Shown piece after piece: positions 1 to 9,455 of a stretch of 64,000 nt of DNA. Both the position numbers and the translations under genes were made by a program. The stretch spans positions 806,001-870,000 of the forward strand of contig RHLF01000002.1 in NCBI GenBank assembly GCA_003712125.1, in the 5' to 3' direction. Below the pieces are notes generated by a model. It was not told where the DNA came from. It saw only the letters and a list, made by a program, of their open reading frames with translations, and did not search any database. This DNA comes from Allomuricauda sp. GTDB lineage: Bacteria; Bacteroidota; Bacteroidia; Flavobacteriales; Flavobacteriaceae. Positions within the stretch are counted from its first letter, which is position 1; every line of letters starts with the position of its first letter.

Positions 1-291
1 AAAGAAGCACCTGCTTTTCAGTTGGGTGCCGACGAGTTGCACTACCTATTTGCCAATGATGAGGCGACGGCGGTTCCTAAATATATGGATCAGGTGCTTC
101 AGGTTTCAGGTACTGTTACTGAAATGGAGGAAACCAATATTGTATTGGACCAGCGCGTGTTGGTCAACTTTCTACCCGGTGCAGTAAGTGATTTTCAAGA
201 TGGTCAGACCATTGTGATCAAAGGACGATGTGTAGGTTTTGACGAATTATTGCTTCAGGTAAAAATCGATCAAGCTACCCTAATCAAATAA
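1..291 (+). CDS. tRNA_anti-like (OB-fold) protein, truncated by left window edge
   Basis: Frame is open from base 1 (KEAPAFQLGADELHYLF...); OB-fold-like strand pattern VLQVSGTVTEM...IVIKGRCVGFDELLLQVKIDQATLIK. Confidence 0.55.
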   Translation, partial: KEAPAFQLGADELHYLFANDEATAVPKYMDQVLQVSGTVTEMEETNIVLDQRVLVNFLPGAVSDFQDGQTIVIKGRCVGFDELLLQVKIDQATLIK

Positions 292-311
292 GAACACTAA
301 AACCAAATAAA

Positions 312-1166
312 ATGAATATTAAAAGATTGATATATATCGCACTGCTAACACCCATTTGTTTTTTTGGGCAAGATGATTTGTTGGCTGAAATTGATACGGT
401 AAGCGCAGATGACTATAAAGCCGCCGCTTTTAAGGGGCTCAAAATTGTAAACTTCGAATCGACCAAAATGGTGGGCCAAAAAGAATTATACTTTGTGGTT
501 TCTCACAGGTTTGGTTCTGTCAAGACTGGGTTTGAAGACTTTTTTGGACTTGACCAAGCCGTCACCAGGCTCAATTTTATATATGGCGTCACTGACGGAA
601 TCAACGTTGGTGTTTCAAGAAGTTCTTTTCAAAAGATTTATGAAGGTTCCTTAAAACTAAGATTGCTTCGGGAAAAAAAGGGAGGTTTTCCCTTTACTGT
701 TGTTAGTTCGAACAATATTTTGCTCAACACCGCTCTTGATGAAGTGGTATTGCCAGGTCTCACCTTTGAAAACAGATTGGGATATACTGCCCAACTTTTG
801 ATTTCAAAGAAAATTAGTGAAAACCTATCCCTTCAATTGATGCCCACCTTTTTTCATGATAACTATGTGGCGATTGATGAACAACACAATTCACAGTATG
901 TCATGGGCTTTGGCGGACGACAAAAATTGACCAAGCGTTTTTCGCTCAACTTCGACTATGGGCTTCATCTGAACCGTGCCGAAACTTCACCATTTCGAAA
1001 TTCTCTTTCGGTGGGGGTCGATATTGAAACTGGGGGGCATGTGTTTCAATTGCACTTCACCAATGCGCAGCCAATGAATACCAATGGCTTTTTGGGGCAG
1101 GGAACTGGCGATTGGGGCTCGGGTGATTTTTTCTTCGGGTTTAATCTATCACGCGTATTCAACTAA
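312..1166 (+). CDS. DUF5777-like outer-membrane beta-barrel protein
   Basis: Signal peptide MNIKRLIYIALLTPICFFGQ, then amphipathic strand repeats; resembles the DUF5777 family and the paralogue at 3895. Confidence 0.65.
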   Translation: MNIKRLIYIALLTPICFFGQDDLLAEIDTVSADDYKAAAFKGLKIVNFESTKMVGQKELYFVVSHRFGSVKTGFEDFFGLDQAVTRLNFIYGVTDGINVGVSRSSFQKIYEGSLKLRLLREKKGGFPFTVVSSNNILLNTALDEVVLPGLTFENRLGYTAQLLISKKISENLSLQLMPTFFHDNYVAIDEQHNSQYVMGFGGRQKLTKRFSLNFDYGLHLNRAETSPFRNSLSVGVDIETGGHVFQLHFTNAQPMNTNGFLGQGTGDWGSGDFFFGFNLSRVFN

Positions 1167-1177
1167 AAGACCTAAAA

Positions 1178-1444
1178 ATGATCAGCAAAGAAAATATAGC
1201 TAGGGTAGAGGTGCAGAAGGACTTTTGCCAAAAATGCCAGTCTTTAATAAAAACTGAATTGCAAAAGATTGAAAATATCGCCAATGTGATTTTGTATCCA
1301 GAGCATGCCCTGGTAGTCTTCAGTTTTTTCAAGGCCAATGAATTGTCGGTTGCCTTAAATACATTAAGCAGACTGGGGTATCCTGAAATTGGTGAGATGC
1401 CATCCCGAAAATCGAATGAGAACGCCTTGAAATGTGCCTGCTAA
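1178..1444 (+). CDS. HMA-like (heavy-metal-associated fold) small protein with CxxC motif
   Basis: VEVQKDFCQKCQSLIKTELQKIENIANVILYPEHALVVF pattern, CxxC and a C-terminal CAC. Confidence 0.5.
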   Translation: MISKENIARVEVQKDFCQKCQSLIKTELQKIENIANVILYPEHALVVFSFFKANELSVALNTLSRLGYPEIGEMPSRKSNENALKCAC

Positions 1445-1575
1445 ACAAAAGAGATGTTCCCTTTCAAAGCCATTTTTTCGGCTTAACCCAATATTAGTTG
1501 AAAAAAGGGTGAAAGGGGCGCTTTATTTGCCTCGAATATTATAATCCTAAATACAAAAACAAAAATCAATTTAAA

Positions 1576-2805
1576 ATGAAAAAGATGATTAAAATGAAAA
1601 AAGTGATGCTAGCCTTGTTGGTACTGACCACAATAATAGCTTGTGAATCTGAAGATGAAGGTGTAGTAATCGACACCCCAGACCCGATCGGTAATACCGA
1701 TGATGATCCCCAGGATCCAACACCAAATCAAGTACAGTTGCGAACTGATGCTACCTTTGGTCAGGTGCTAACCGATGCCGATGGTTTTACCTTATATTTC
1801 TTTGCTCCGGATAGCGACGGAAATTCCAATTGTACAGGAGGGTGTATTAATGCCTGGCCAGTATTTAACCCTTCCGAGTTAAGCTTAGACAATGGTTTGG
1901 ATGCTTCAGATTTTGGTACAATAACAAGAGAAGATGGTGCAACCCAAACCACTTATAAGGGATGGCCACTTTACCGATTTGCCAACGATGCCGCTGCCGG
2001 TGATGTCAATGGTGATGGGTCAGGGTCTGTTTGGTTTGTGGCAAAACCAGATTACTCAATCATGTTAACCAGAGCACAATTGGTTGGTCGTGATGCCGAT
2101 GGTAATGAAACTAACCTGACCAGTGGGTATGAACCAGGGGATGAGGAGACCACATACATGACCGATGCCAACGGTAACACCCTGTATCTTTTTATCAACG
2201 ATACAGAAGGCACCAATAATTTTACCAATGATGATTTTTCAAATAATGGAGTTTGGCCAATATTTCAGGAAACTGTAATTAATGTGCCCAGTATATTTGA
2301 TGCTGCCGATTTTGGAACTACAACAGTCTTTGGAGAAACCCAAATTACTTACAAGGGTTGGCCCCTATATTATTTTGGTGGTGATGAAAATCGAGGAGAC
2401 AACTTTGGTGTTGGTTTCCCGGTTGCCGGAATTTGGCCCATTTTGAACAACGATACCGAGCCTGCCCCTGAAAATGACCAACAGTCGAGCATTGAAAGAA
2501 CTTTTGAAGTCGGTAATATCGGCGCCTCAGCTTACACCTTTGCTTTCACCAATGTTGAAAATCCTGAATTGGAATTGCAAAGAGGTAAAACCTATGAGTT
2601 TCAAATTAATACTCCAGGTCACCCTTTTTTAATAAAGACAAATCAAAATACAGGAACAGGCAGCACTTTTGATGATGGCGTGACCAATAATGGTGCGGCC
2701 ACAGGTACGATAACCTTTACCGTACCTTCCAATGCCCCTGACACCTTGTTTTATGTCTGCGAATTTCATGCTTCTATGACAGGTCAGATAAACATTGTTG
2801 ATTAA
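1576..2805 (+). CDS. Lipoprotein with two COG4315/PF03640-type repeats and a C-terminal cupredoxin-like domain
   Basis: Lipobox TIIAC; DADGFTLYFFAPDS...CTGGCINAWPVF and TDANGNTLYLFIND...GVWPIF repeats; C-terminal GHPFLIK...FYVCEFHASMTGQINIVD with His/Cys/His/Met type-1 copper pattern. Confidence 0.75.
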   Translation: MKKMIKMKKVMLALLVLTTIIACESEDEGVVIDTPDPIGNTDDDPQDPTPNQVQLRTDATFGQVLTDADGFTLYFFAPDSDGNSNCTGGCINAWPVFNPSELSLDNGLDASDFGTITREDGATQTTYKGWPLYRFANDAAAGDVNGDGSGSVWFVAKPDYSIMLTRAQLVGRDADGNETNLTSGYEPGDEETTYMTDANGNTLYLFINDTEGTNNFTNDDFSNNGVWPIFQETVINVPSIFDAADFGTTTVFGETQITYKGWPLYYFGGDENRGDNFGVGFPVAGIWPILNNDTEPAPENDQQSSIERTFEVGNIGASAYTFAFTNVENPELELQRGKTYEFQINTPGHPFLIKTNQNTGTGSTFDDGVTNNGAATGTITFTVPSNAPDTLFYVCEFHASMTGQINIVD

Positions 2806-2856
2806 GGGCAACAAAAAAATTAAGTTTAGTGTTTCAGTTAGTTAATTTTGGTTAGC

Positions 2857-2890
2857 AATCAGGGAGCCACCTTGGTTCCCTGATTATTTT
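2857..2890 (+). terminator. Intrinsic terminator-like hairpin
   Basis: AATCAGGGA...TCCCTGATT stem followed by ATTTTA, just after the lipoprotein stop. Confidence 0.6.
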
Positions 2891-2956
2891 ATATTGGACC
2901 TTTTACGAAAGCATGCCATGTTGATTAATTTTGTTTCCATGCATTTTGCAAAACAC

Positions 2957-3367
2957 ATGATAAATTCAAAGAACATTGTAGCCGTCCTGCTTGTATCGGT
3001 ACTCATGTTAAGTTGTGAAAGCATGCTGGAAAAAGACATATCAATGGTTGCTCCCGTCGCCTTTTATGAGGCTGATGTGCTCTTAGACGATATGAAAAAA
3101 GGGAGAAAATTTCCAAAGGAGCAGGTAATTTATGTAGAAGGCTACATTAAAGAAACAAACACTAAAAATGGAAATTTCAATATCCTGATAAAAGGAACAA
3201 CCAACCAAAGCCATTACATCATTTGTGAAATGAATGATTCTTTTAAAAAAGCTACCTTAGGTTTGGAAAAAGGGCAAGCTGTCGCAATCAAAGGGGTCTT
3301 AAAGGGATACCTGAACGATGTGATACTTTTAAATTGTGTAATGGACAATACTTTTCTAGATGAATAA
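2957..3367 (+). CDS. tRNA_anti-like (OB-fold) lipoprotein
   Basis: ATG at 2957 gives MINSKNIVAVLLVSVLMLSCES lipoprotein signal; VIYVEGYIKETN...GQAVAIKGVLKGYLNDVILLNCVM OB-fold pattern. Confidence 0.6.
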   Translation: MINSKNIVAVLLVSVLMLSCESMLEKDISMVAPVAFYEADVLLDDMKKGRKFPKEQVIYVEGYIKETNTKNGNFNILIKGTTNQSHYIICEMNDSFKKATLGLEKGQAVAIKGVLKGYLNDVILLNCVMDNTFLDE

Positions 3368-3908
3368 AGTATTACTTCTTTTAACAACCTTGGTTTTGAC
3401 GCTTTCAAATGATAGCTCAGATAAAGTAATTTGTAGGCAGGGCAGCGTATCTTTTTTCTCCTACACCTCGGTAGAAAACATCAAAGCCCAAAACAATCAG
3501 GTTTCGAGTATTATTGATTTTGAAAGCTCAAAGATTGCAGTGAGCATGCTCATGAATGCCTTTGTTTTCGAAAAGGCGTTGATGCGAGAACACTTTAACG
3601 AAAGCTACATTGAGTCTGATATATATCCTAAAGCCACTTTTGAAGGTGAAATCTTGGATTTTGAGCCTGCAATGGAAGGAGCGCAAATACGCATTGTCAA
3701 AGGCTTGTTTACTATGCATGGGGTGGCTGAAGAGCTTGAAATAAAAACGAAAATAGAAAAGTCAGGAAGTACGTTCACCTTGACAGGAAGCTTTGAAACC
3801 TTGGTAGAATCCTACGACATCAACATACCGCCATTATTGGCTGGTAATATAGCAAAGACCATTTCGGTTGATTTTAGATTTGAATATGAGCCTTATGAAG
3901 AAAAGTAG
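3360..3908 (+). CDS. YceI family protein
   Basis: GSVSFFSYTSVENIKAQNNQVSSIIDFESSKIAVSMLMNAFVFEKALMREHFNESYIESDIYPKATFEG is typical YceI. Confidence 0.85.
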   Translation: MNKVLLLLTTLVLTLSNDSSDKVICRQGSVSFFSYTSVENIKAQNNQVSSIIDFESSKIAVSMLMNAFVFEKALMREHFNESYIESDIYPKATFEGEILDFEPAMEGAQIRIVKGLFTMHGVAEELEIKTKIEKSGSTFTLTGSFETLVESYDINIPPLLAGNIAKTISVDFRFEYEPYEEK

Positions 3909-4788
3909 TTGTAGCCTTCTTATTTTGGTGTTGCTTTGGTCGAATGGCGTTTTTGGTCAAGATCTTCTGAATTTATTGGAAGCGGAGCAAAAAGATGAAA
4001 ATCAATATGCACCGTCAGCATTCATGATGACCCGAATTGCCTTTGGTCATTCCACTGAGGTACGCCCGCAAAATGTACTTGATGTCTTTGTTGCCAACAG
4101 GTTTTGGAACACACCCGAAGAAAGCACCCAAAGCTTCGTGGCAGACCGTATGAGCAGTCGAATAGCCTTAGAATATGCCATATCGGATCGATTGACTTTT
4201 GGAGCCGGTGCAACTACCTTTGATGGGTTATTCGATGCACACCTTAAATACCGAGCTGCCTTACAGCGAAACGGAGATGGATGGCCAATCACGCTGACCC
4301 TGTTTCAAAATATGAGCTATGACAGTAGCCCGATTGCCGATCAAAGCGTTTCCGATGATTTTTCTGACAGACTTTCGTTTACCTCCCAGATTTTGGTCTC
4401 AAAACGGTTCAATAAAAATTTCTCCCTACAATTGGCACCCACATTGGTGAATCGAAGTTTAGGTCTGAGTGCGGCGGACCCAACAAGCATTTTTGCGCTT
4501 GGCGCAGGTGTTCGATACAAGCTAGGGCCACATGTGAGTTTTGTGTCGGAGTATTACCAAGTTTTTAATCCACTTGAGTCTAGAACCACATTTGATCCAA
4601 TAGCTTTTGGGGTCAACTGGGAATTGGGGGACTTGATGCTCCAATTCATGCTGACCAATTCTTGGTTTATGGTTGAAGATGCTTTCATTACCCGTACCCC
4701 CAACAATTTTAATTTTCGGAACCCCAATTTGAATTTTGGATTTAACGCCACCTACGTCATCCATTTCAAGAACAAGCTAAAAAAGTAA
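3895..4788 (+). CDS. DUF5777-like outer-membrane beta-barrel protein
   Basis: ATG 3895 gives signal peptide MKKSSCSLLILVLLWSNGVFGQ; barrel repeats; overlaps the end of the YceI CDS. Confidence 0.65.
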   Translation: MKKSSCSLLILVLLWSNGVFGQDLLNLLEAEQKDENQYAPSAFMMTRIAFGHSTEVRPQNVLDVFVANRFWNTPEESTQSFVADRMSSRIALEYAISDRLTFGAGATTFDGLFDAHLKYRAALQRNGDGWPITLTLFQNMSYDSSPIADQSVSDDFSDRLSFTSQILVSKRFNKNFSLQLAPTLVNRSLGLSAADPTSIFALGAGVRYKLGPHVSFVSEYYQVFNPLESRTTFDPIAFGVNWELGDLMLQFMLTNSWFMVEDAFITRTPNNFNFRNPNLNFGFNATYVIHFKNKLKK

Positions 4789-4851
4789 CCTTCATTTTTC
4801 CGCTTCTTTCAAAAGCGTTACCCTTTTCATAGCTTTGCCAAAATCGACAGT

Positions 4852-6045
4852 ATGCCGGGATTTGAATTATTTGGTGAGGCCGAAAGAAATGAGGTAAACA
4901 AGGTACTTGAAACAGGGGTATTGATGCGCTATGGTTTTGATGGCATGCGACAAGACCAATGGAAAGCCCGTGAATTGGAGGCCGCTTTGCAAACGCGGAT
5001 GCAAACCGAATATGCCCATGTTGTAAGTAGCGGTACGGCTGCACTGACCGTGGCTTTGGCCAGCGCCGGAGTTGGCGCTGGTGATGAGGTCATCATGCCC
5101 ACCTTTACCTTCGTGGCCAGTTTTGAATCGATCATAGCCTTGGGTGCCGTTCCTATTCTGGTCGATGTCGATGATACCCTAACCTTGGACCCTAAGGCGG
5201 TTGAAGCAGCAATAACCCCCAAAACAAAGGTCATTATGCCGGTTCATATGTGCGGTTCTATGGCCGATTTGGATGCCTTAAAAGCAATATGCCAAGGCCA
5301 CGAAATCTTATTGCTCGAGGACGCCTGTCAGGCGATAGGCGGTTCTTATAAGGGTCAACCTTTGGGAAGTATAGGTGATTTGGGCTGTTTTTCATTTGAC
5401 TATGTAAAGACCATTACCTGTGGCGAAGGGGGTGCCTTAATTACGAACAACCAGGAGTACTATGAAAATGCCCACAAGTATACGGATCATGGCCATGATC
5501 ATATAGGTCATGATAGGGGGGCAGAAACCCACCCCTTTCTGGGGTATAATTTCCGTATTTCCGAACTCAATGCTGCCGTGGGCTGTGCCCAGATTCAACG
5601 TTTGGATGAATTCTTGGCGATTCAAAAGCGCAACTATACCCATGTAAGAGAGGCACTTTCAAAAATTTCTGAAATATCGTTTAGAAGGGTCCCTGAGGGA
5701 GGAGAGGAGAACTACTCTTTTCTCAATTTTTTTCTTCCTACTGAAGAATTGGCGAAAAAGGCACATCAGGCATTGGTTGAAGGTGGTGTAGATGCTTGTT
5801 TTTATTGGTACGACAACAATTGGCACTACTACCGCAAATGGGAACATCTTACAAACCGAAAGTCGCTGGGAAAACTTCCGATGGAACTCAAAAATGGGTT
5901 GCAGCATATTGGAAGTGTTGACTTTTCTGCCTCCGATCATTGGGTCGGAAGAACGATTTCGTGCTTGGTGAAACTGGGTTGGTCAGAAGAGGAGGTAGCC
6001 AGCAGGGCCACAAATATGGCAGAAATACTTCGTAAAGTGGTTTAA
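4852..6045 (+). CDS. DegT/DnrJ/EryC1/StrS family PLP-dependent aminotransferase
   Basis: SSGTAALTVALASAGVGAGDEVIMPTFTFVAS, LLEDACQAIGGSYKG, FSFDYVKTITCGEGG (PLP lysine). Confidence 0.9.
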   Translation: MPGFELFGEAERNEVNKVLETGVLMRYGFDGMRQDQWKARELEAALQTRMQTEYAHVVSSGTAALTVALASAGVGAGDEVIMPTFTFVASFESIIALGAVPILVDVDDTLTLDPKAVEAAITPKTKVIMPVHMCGSMADLDALKAICQGHEILLLEDACQAIGGSYKGQPLGSIGDLGCFSFDYVKTITCGEGGALITNNQEYYENAHKYTDHGHDHIGHDRGAETHPFLGYNFRISELNAAVGCAQIQRLDEFLAIQKRNYTHVREALSKISEISFRRVPEGGEENYSFLNFFLPTEELAKKAHQALVEGGVDACFYWYDNNWHYYRKWEHLTNRKSLGKLPMELKNGLQHIGSVDFSASDHWVGRTISCLVKLGWSEEEVASRATNMAEILRKVV

Positions 6046-7187
6046 TACTTCACGTAGTCTACAATCTCTAGCCCATATCCAACCATTCCAACACGCCTTT
6101 CCTTGGGTTCCGAATTGGTAAGCAATCGAATTTTTGTGATATTCAAATCGTGCAGAATTTGGGCACCTATACCGAAATCTTTGGTATCCATTCCTATTTT
6201 GGGTGCTTTGACGATTTTTTCGGCTTGAAGCTCTTTTAATACGCCCAATCGTGATAAAAGGTTCATCGACCCTGCTTCTTGATTGATAAATACAAAGGCG
6301 CCTTTTTCTTCTGAATTTATGGCATTGAACATATCCTCCAACTTCTTGTCAGGATTATTGGTCAATGTTCCCAAAATATCATTATTGACCAAGGTTGAAT
6401 TGATACGGGTAAGTATTTGTTCCCCCTTTTTCCAACTTCCTTTGGTCAAGGCAATATGAACCTGGTCATTCGTTGTTTGCTGATAAGCATGTAGCCTAAA
6501 TGAACCGAAACGTGTTTTTAATTCAAAATCTTCCTTTTTTTCGATCAGACTGTCATGCTCCATTCGATAGGCCACCAAGTCTTCTATGGATACAATCTTG
6601 AGATTAAATTTCTGAGCGACTTGAACCAGTTGGGGCAAGCGCGCCATACTACCATCCTCGTTCAAAATCTCAACCAAGATGCCTGCCGGTTGCAAACCGG
6701 CCAAACGTGCAAAATCAATAGCTGCTTCTGTATGTCCTGTTCTTCGTAACACCCCACCTTCCTTGGCTTTCAACGGAAAGATATGACCTGGCCGACCCAA
6801 TTCATGCGGTTTGATACCCTCATCGACCAAGGCTTTAACCGTCTTTGAGCGATCATGGGCAGAAATTCCCGTAGTACACCCGTAACCCAGTAAATCAACG
6901 GAAACGGTAAACTGGGTGTTGTGCAAAACGGTATTGTTCTCGACCATCATATTGAGCTCGAGCTTTCTACAACGTTCTTCGGTCAATGGGGCACAAATAA
7001 GTCCTCTGCCATGGGTGGCCATAAAGTTGATCATTTCTGGCGTGACCATCTCGGCTGCGGCTATAAAATCCCCTTCATTTTCACGGTTTTCGTCATCAAC
7101 CACAATGATGACCTTGCCCGCTCTGATCTCAGCGATGGCTTCTTCAATTGTATTCAACTGTACCCTATCTTCTAAAACTCCAGTCAT
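6042..7187 (-). CDS. ribBA: 3,4-dihydroxy-2-butanone-4-phosphate synthase with degenerate GTP cyclohydrolase II domain
   Basis: [38 protein letters not shown] (RibB core); C-terminal half aligns with GCHII but lacks its cysteines. Confidence 0.92.
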   Translation of the reverse strand: MTGVLEDRVQLNTIEEAIAEIRAGKVIIVVDDENRENEGDFIAAAEMVTPEMINFMATHGRGLICAPLTEERCRKLELNMMVENNTVLHNTQFTVSVDLLGYGCTTGISAHDRSKTVKALVDEGIKPHELGRPGHIFPLKAKEGGVLRRTGHTEAAIDFARLAGLQPAGILVEILNEDGSMARLPQLVQVAQKFNLKIVSIEDLVAYRMEHDSLIEKKEDFELKTRFGSFRLHAYQQTTNDQVHIALTKGSWKKGEQILTRINSTLVNNDILGTLTNNPDKKLEDMFNAINSEEKGAFVFINQEAGSMNLLSRLGVLKELQAEKIVKAPKIGMDTKDFGIGAQILHDLNITKIRLLTNSEPKERRVGMVGYGLEIVDYVKY

Positions 7188-8701
7188 TCTTTATCTGTAT
7201 TTCGCTTTTTCTTGAAAAGCGAGGTAAATCTGTCAGCAATATTTCCAAAACTCATTAATCCCTTATCGGCAGTTGCCCGCTTCGTTAAATAGACACCCAG
7301 TGGCAACATAATTAGGGTAGAAAGCCAAGCTCCAAACATAGGATTGATGGCTCCCTTTTTTGCCGAATTGTCGGCAAATACTCCAATAAAATGATAGGTC
7401 AAAAATAAGACAATGGCAATAACCATTGGAAGTCCCAGGCCACCTTTTCTAATTATGGCACCTAATGGTGCACCTACAAAAAATAGAATAATACACGAAA
7501 AGGCAAAGGCAAACTTTTTATGCAATGACAGGATGTGACGGTTGTATACCTCATAGCGCTTGTTCATTTCCTTCTTTTTGGTGCGCACCGTGGTCAGCAA
7601 ACCACCAATAGAATTTTTGGCATTGCTTAATAATTGTAAACGCTGCCACTCAGGAAACACGGCCAACAAATCTTTGGCTGATGCAATGCTATCCTTCGTT
7701 TTTTCGACCTTTGGGGTAGTTAGGGTTTCTGTTTTTGGAATAACAATATTGTTGGCCGCAGCCACCGAATCGTCTATTACCAAAGGAAAAACACCCATTC
7801 GGGTAATGATATTCTTTGAAAAGGCCTTGACTAATTTTACGTTGTTGTCTTTCAATGAATCAATATCCTTATTGAGCCGAAAAATGTTCTTCATTTTATC
7901 GGTGGTGATATCTGTTTCTTGCTCGAAGTCTTGGTTATTCAGGGATGAGACATCAATATTCTTGATATAAGTGTCAAATTTGGCCCTTGTAAAAGGGTAT
8001 TTTTTCTTTTCCTTATTGGATTTTGGAACGCGTTCTTCGTAATAATTACCATCGTTAAGAACCAATTGTATGATATCCGATTCCTCATCACTTACCAATT
8101 CACCATCTTTGGCTTTGATGACCGTGGTATTGATATTGGACCTATTTTTTTGGTGAATGACCACTCCATCCAATAGGCGGTCTTTTTCCCCTGATTTTTT
8201 ATCCACCTTTATGTTCATGTCAGATCCTTCGATATCGCTAAATACCCCTTCCACAATAACAGCTGCTGGTTTGACCTTGGCTATATTACGGCGCATATTG
8301 AAAATTTTCTGCTCGGATGCTGGGATTACATTATTGGAAAGAAAAAAGGTTCCCACACCCAATAGGATAACGAATATTACAATACTGCGCATGGCCTTTT
8401 GAAGGGAAATTCCAGATGCCTTCATTGCTGCAAACTCATAATTTTCTGCAAATGTTCCGAAGGTGAGAATAGAGGACAGCAATACCGTTAAGGGCAACAC
8501 CTTATCAATTAAGGTGGGCATATAATAAAGCAAAAATTTACCGATGATCCAGATGTCAAGGTCTTTGCCTGCCAAATCATCAATAAACAACCATATCGTC
8601 TGAAATATGAAAATGAACATCAGTATCGCAAACGAACTAAAAAAGTTGAATAGGAAACGCGATAAGATGTATCGGTCTATTATTTGCAAGGCTAGTTTCA
8701 T
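7184..8701 (-). CDS. LptF/LptG family LPS-export permease
   Basis: [53 protein letters not shown]-terminal TM bundle. Confidence 0.85.
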   Translation of the reverse strand: MKLALQIIDRYILSRFLFNFFSSFAILMFIFIFQTIWLFIDDLAGKDLDIWIIGKFLLYYMPTLIDKVLPLTVLLSSILTFGTFAENYEFAAMKASGISLQKAMRSIVIFVILLGVGTFFLSNNVIPASEQKIFNMRRNIAKVKPAAVIVEGVFSDIEGSDMNIKVDKKSGEKDRLLDGVVIHQKNRSNINTTVIKAKDGELVSDEESDIIQLVLNDGNYYEERVPKSNKEKKKYPFTRAKFDTYIKNIDVSSLNNQDFEQETDITTDKMKNIFRLNKDIDSLKDNNVKLVKAFSKNIITRMGVFPLVIDDSVAAANNIVIPKTETLTTPKVEKTKDSIASAKDLLAVFPEWQRLQLLSNAKNSIGGLLTTVRTKKKEMNKRYEVYNRHILSLHKKFAFAFSCIILFFVGAPLGAIIRKGGLGLPMVIAIVLFLTYHFIGVFADNSAKKGAINPMFGAWLSTLIMLPLGVYLTKRATADKGLMSFGNIADRFTSLFKKKRNTDKE

Positions 8702-8780
8702 CTGTTGCTCAACATTTTTTCAAAGGTCAGATGTAATTCGCCCCGATGTCTAAACTAGTTTGTCGCACAAAATTCTAGGG

Positions 8781-9455
8781 CTAATTTCTTATGATGTAAT
8801 AGCCATCACTTTTGTATTTGGCCTCATCAAAAGTAAAGAAGCTTTTTGACAAGGGCTGATTCGTTTTGAAAGAATTAACTGTGATGGTGGTCTTTGTGCC
8901 ATTTTTCCCTGTTTCAATAAGCTTGTAAATATGTTTGGTTTGGGCATCAATACCGAGTAATATAGAATTTATCTCGGTGTTGGTATCAATGGGTACCAAT
9001 TTGACATACTGTACTTTTCTTCCCTGCACATTCTGAAGAATATCCCATGAATAGGTATGGCCCTTTCTATAAAATGTCAACATTTTTGAAGGGGTGACGG
9101 TATTGTCATCTTCAGATTTATCTTCGATGGTCACTTCTTCGTTGTCAGGAACAATAGTGTATACCTTGTTGCCATCATAAAGTTGCGTGGATCCAAATAC
9201 ATTGGCTTTGTATTTATCGCCTAATATGGTTACATCACCACGCGTCTCACTTTTGGTATTGGCATCTGTGTTTTCTAAGGTGTACTTAAAATCAACATAT
9301 ATATTGTCATAGGTGGTCACCTTCTCATAAACTTCATCAAGTAATGCCTTTGCTTTTTGTGCGTCTTGAGCATTGAGACCCATGCCTCCAATGCAGAGTA
9401 GGGTAAGGGCCACTATTTTCTTAATTCTATTCAACGGTCTGTGTTTTGTTTTCAT
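8781..9455 (-). CDS. lolA: LolA-like outer-membrane lipoprotein carrier
   Basis: Signal peptide, LDEVYEKVTTYDNIYVDFKYTLENT...GDVTILGDKYKANVFGSTQLYDGNKVYTIVPDNEEV. Confidence 0.8.
   Translation of the reverse strand: MKTKHRPLNRIKKIVALTLLCIGGMGLNAQDAQKAKALLDEVYEKVTTYDNIYVDFKYTLENTDANTKSETRGDVTILGDKYKANVFGSTQLYDGNKVYTIVPDNEEVTIEDKSEDDNTVTPSKMLTFYRKGHTYSWDILQNVQGRKVQYVKLVPIDTNTEINSILLGIDAQTKHIYKLIETGKNGTKTTITVNSFKTNQPLSKSFFTFDEAKYKSDGYYIIRN

Noticed and set aside
5461-5512. Repetitive GGCCATGATCATATAGGTCATGATAG segment with His-rich coding
   Set aside because: In-frame part of the DegT aminotransferase (TDHGHDHIGHDRG), common in this family; not a separate repeat element.
7188-7260. FMN riboswitch upstream of ribBA
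   Set aside because: ribBA overlaps the upstream LptF/G gene by ATGA, so there is no leader space for a riboswitch.
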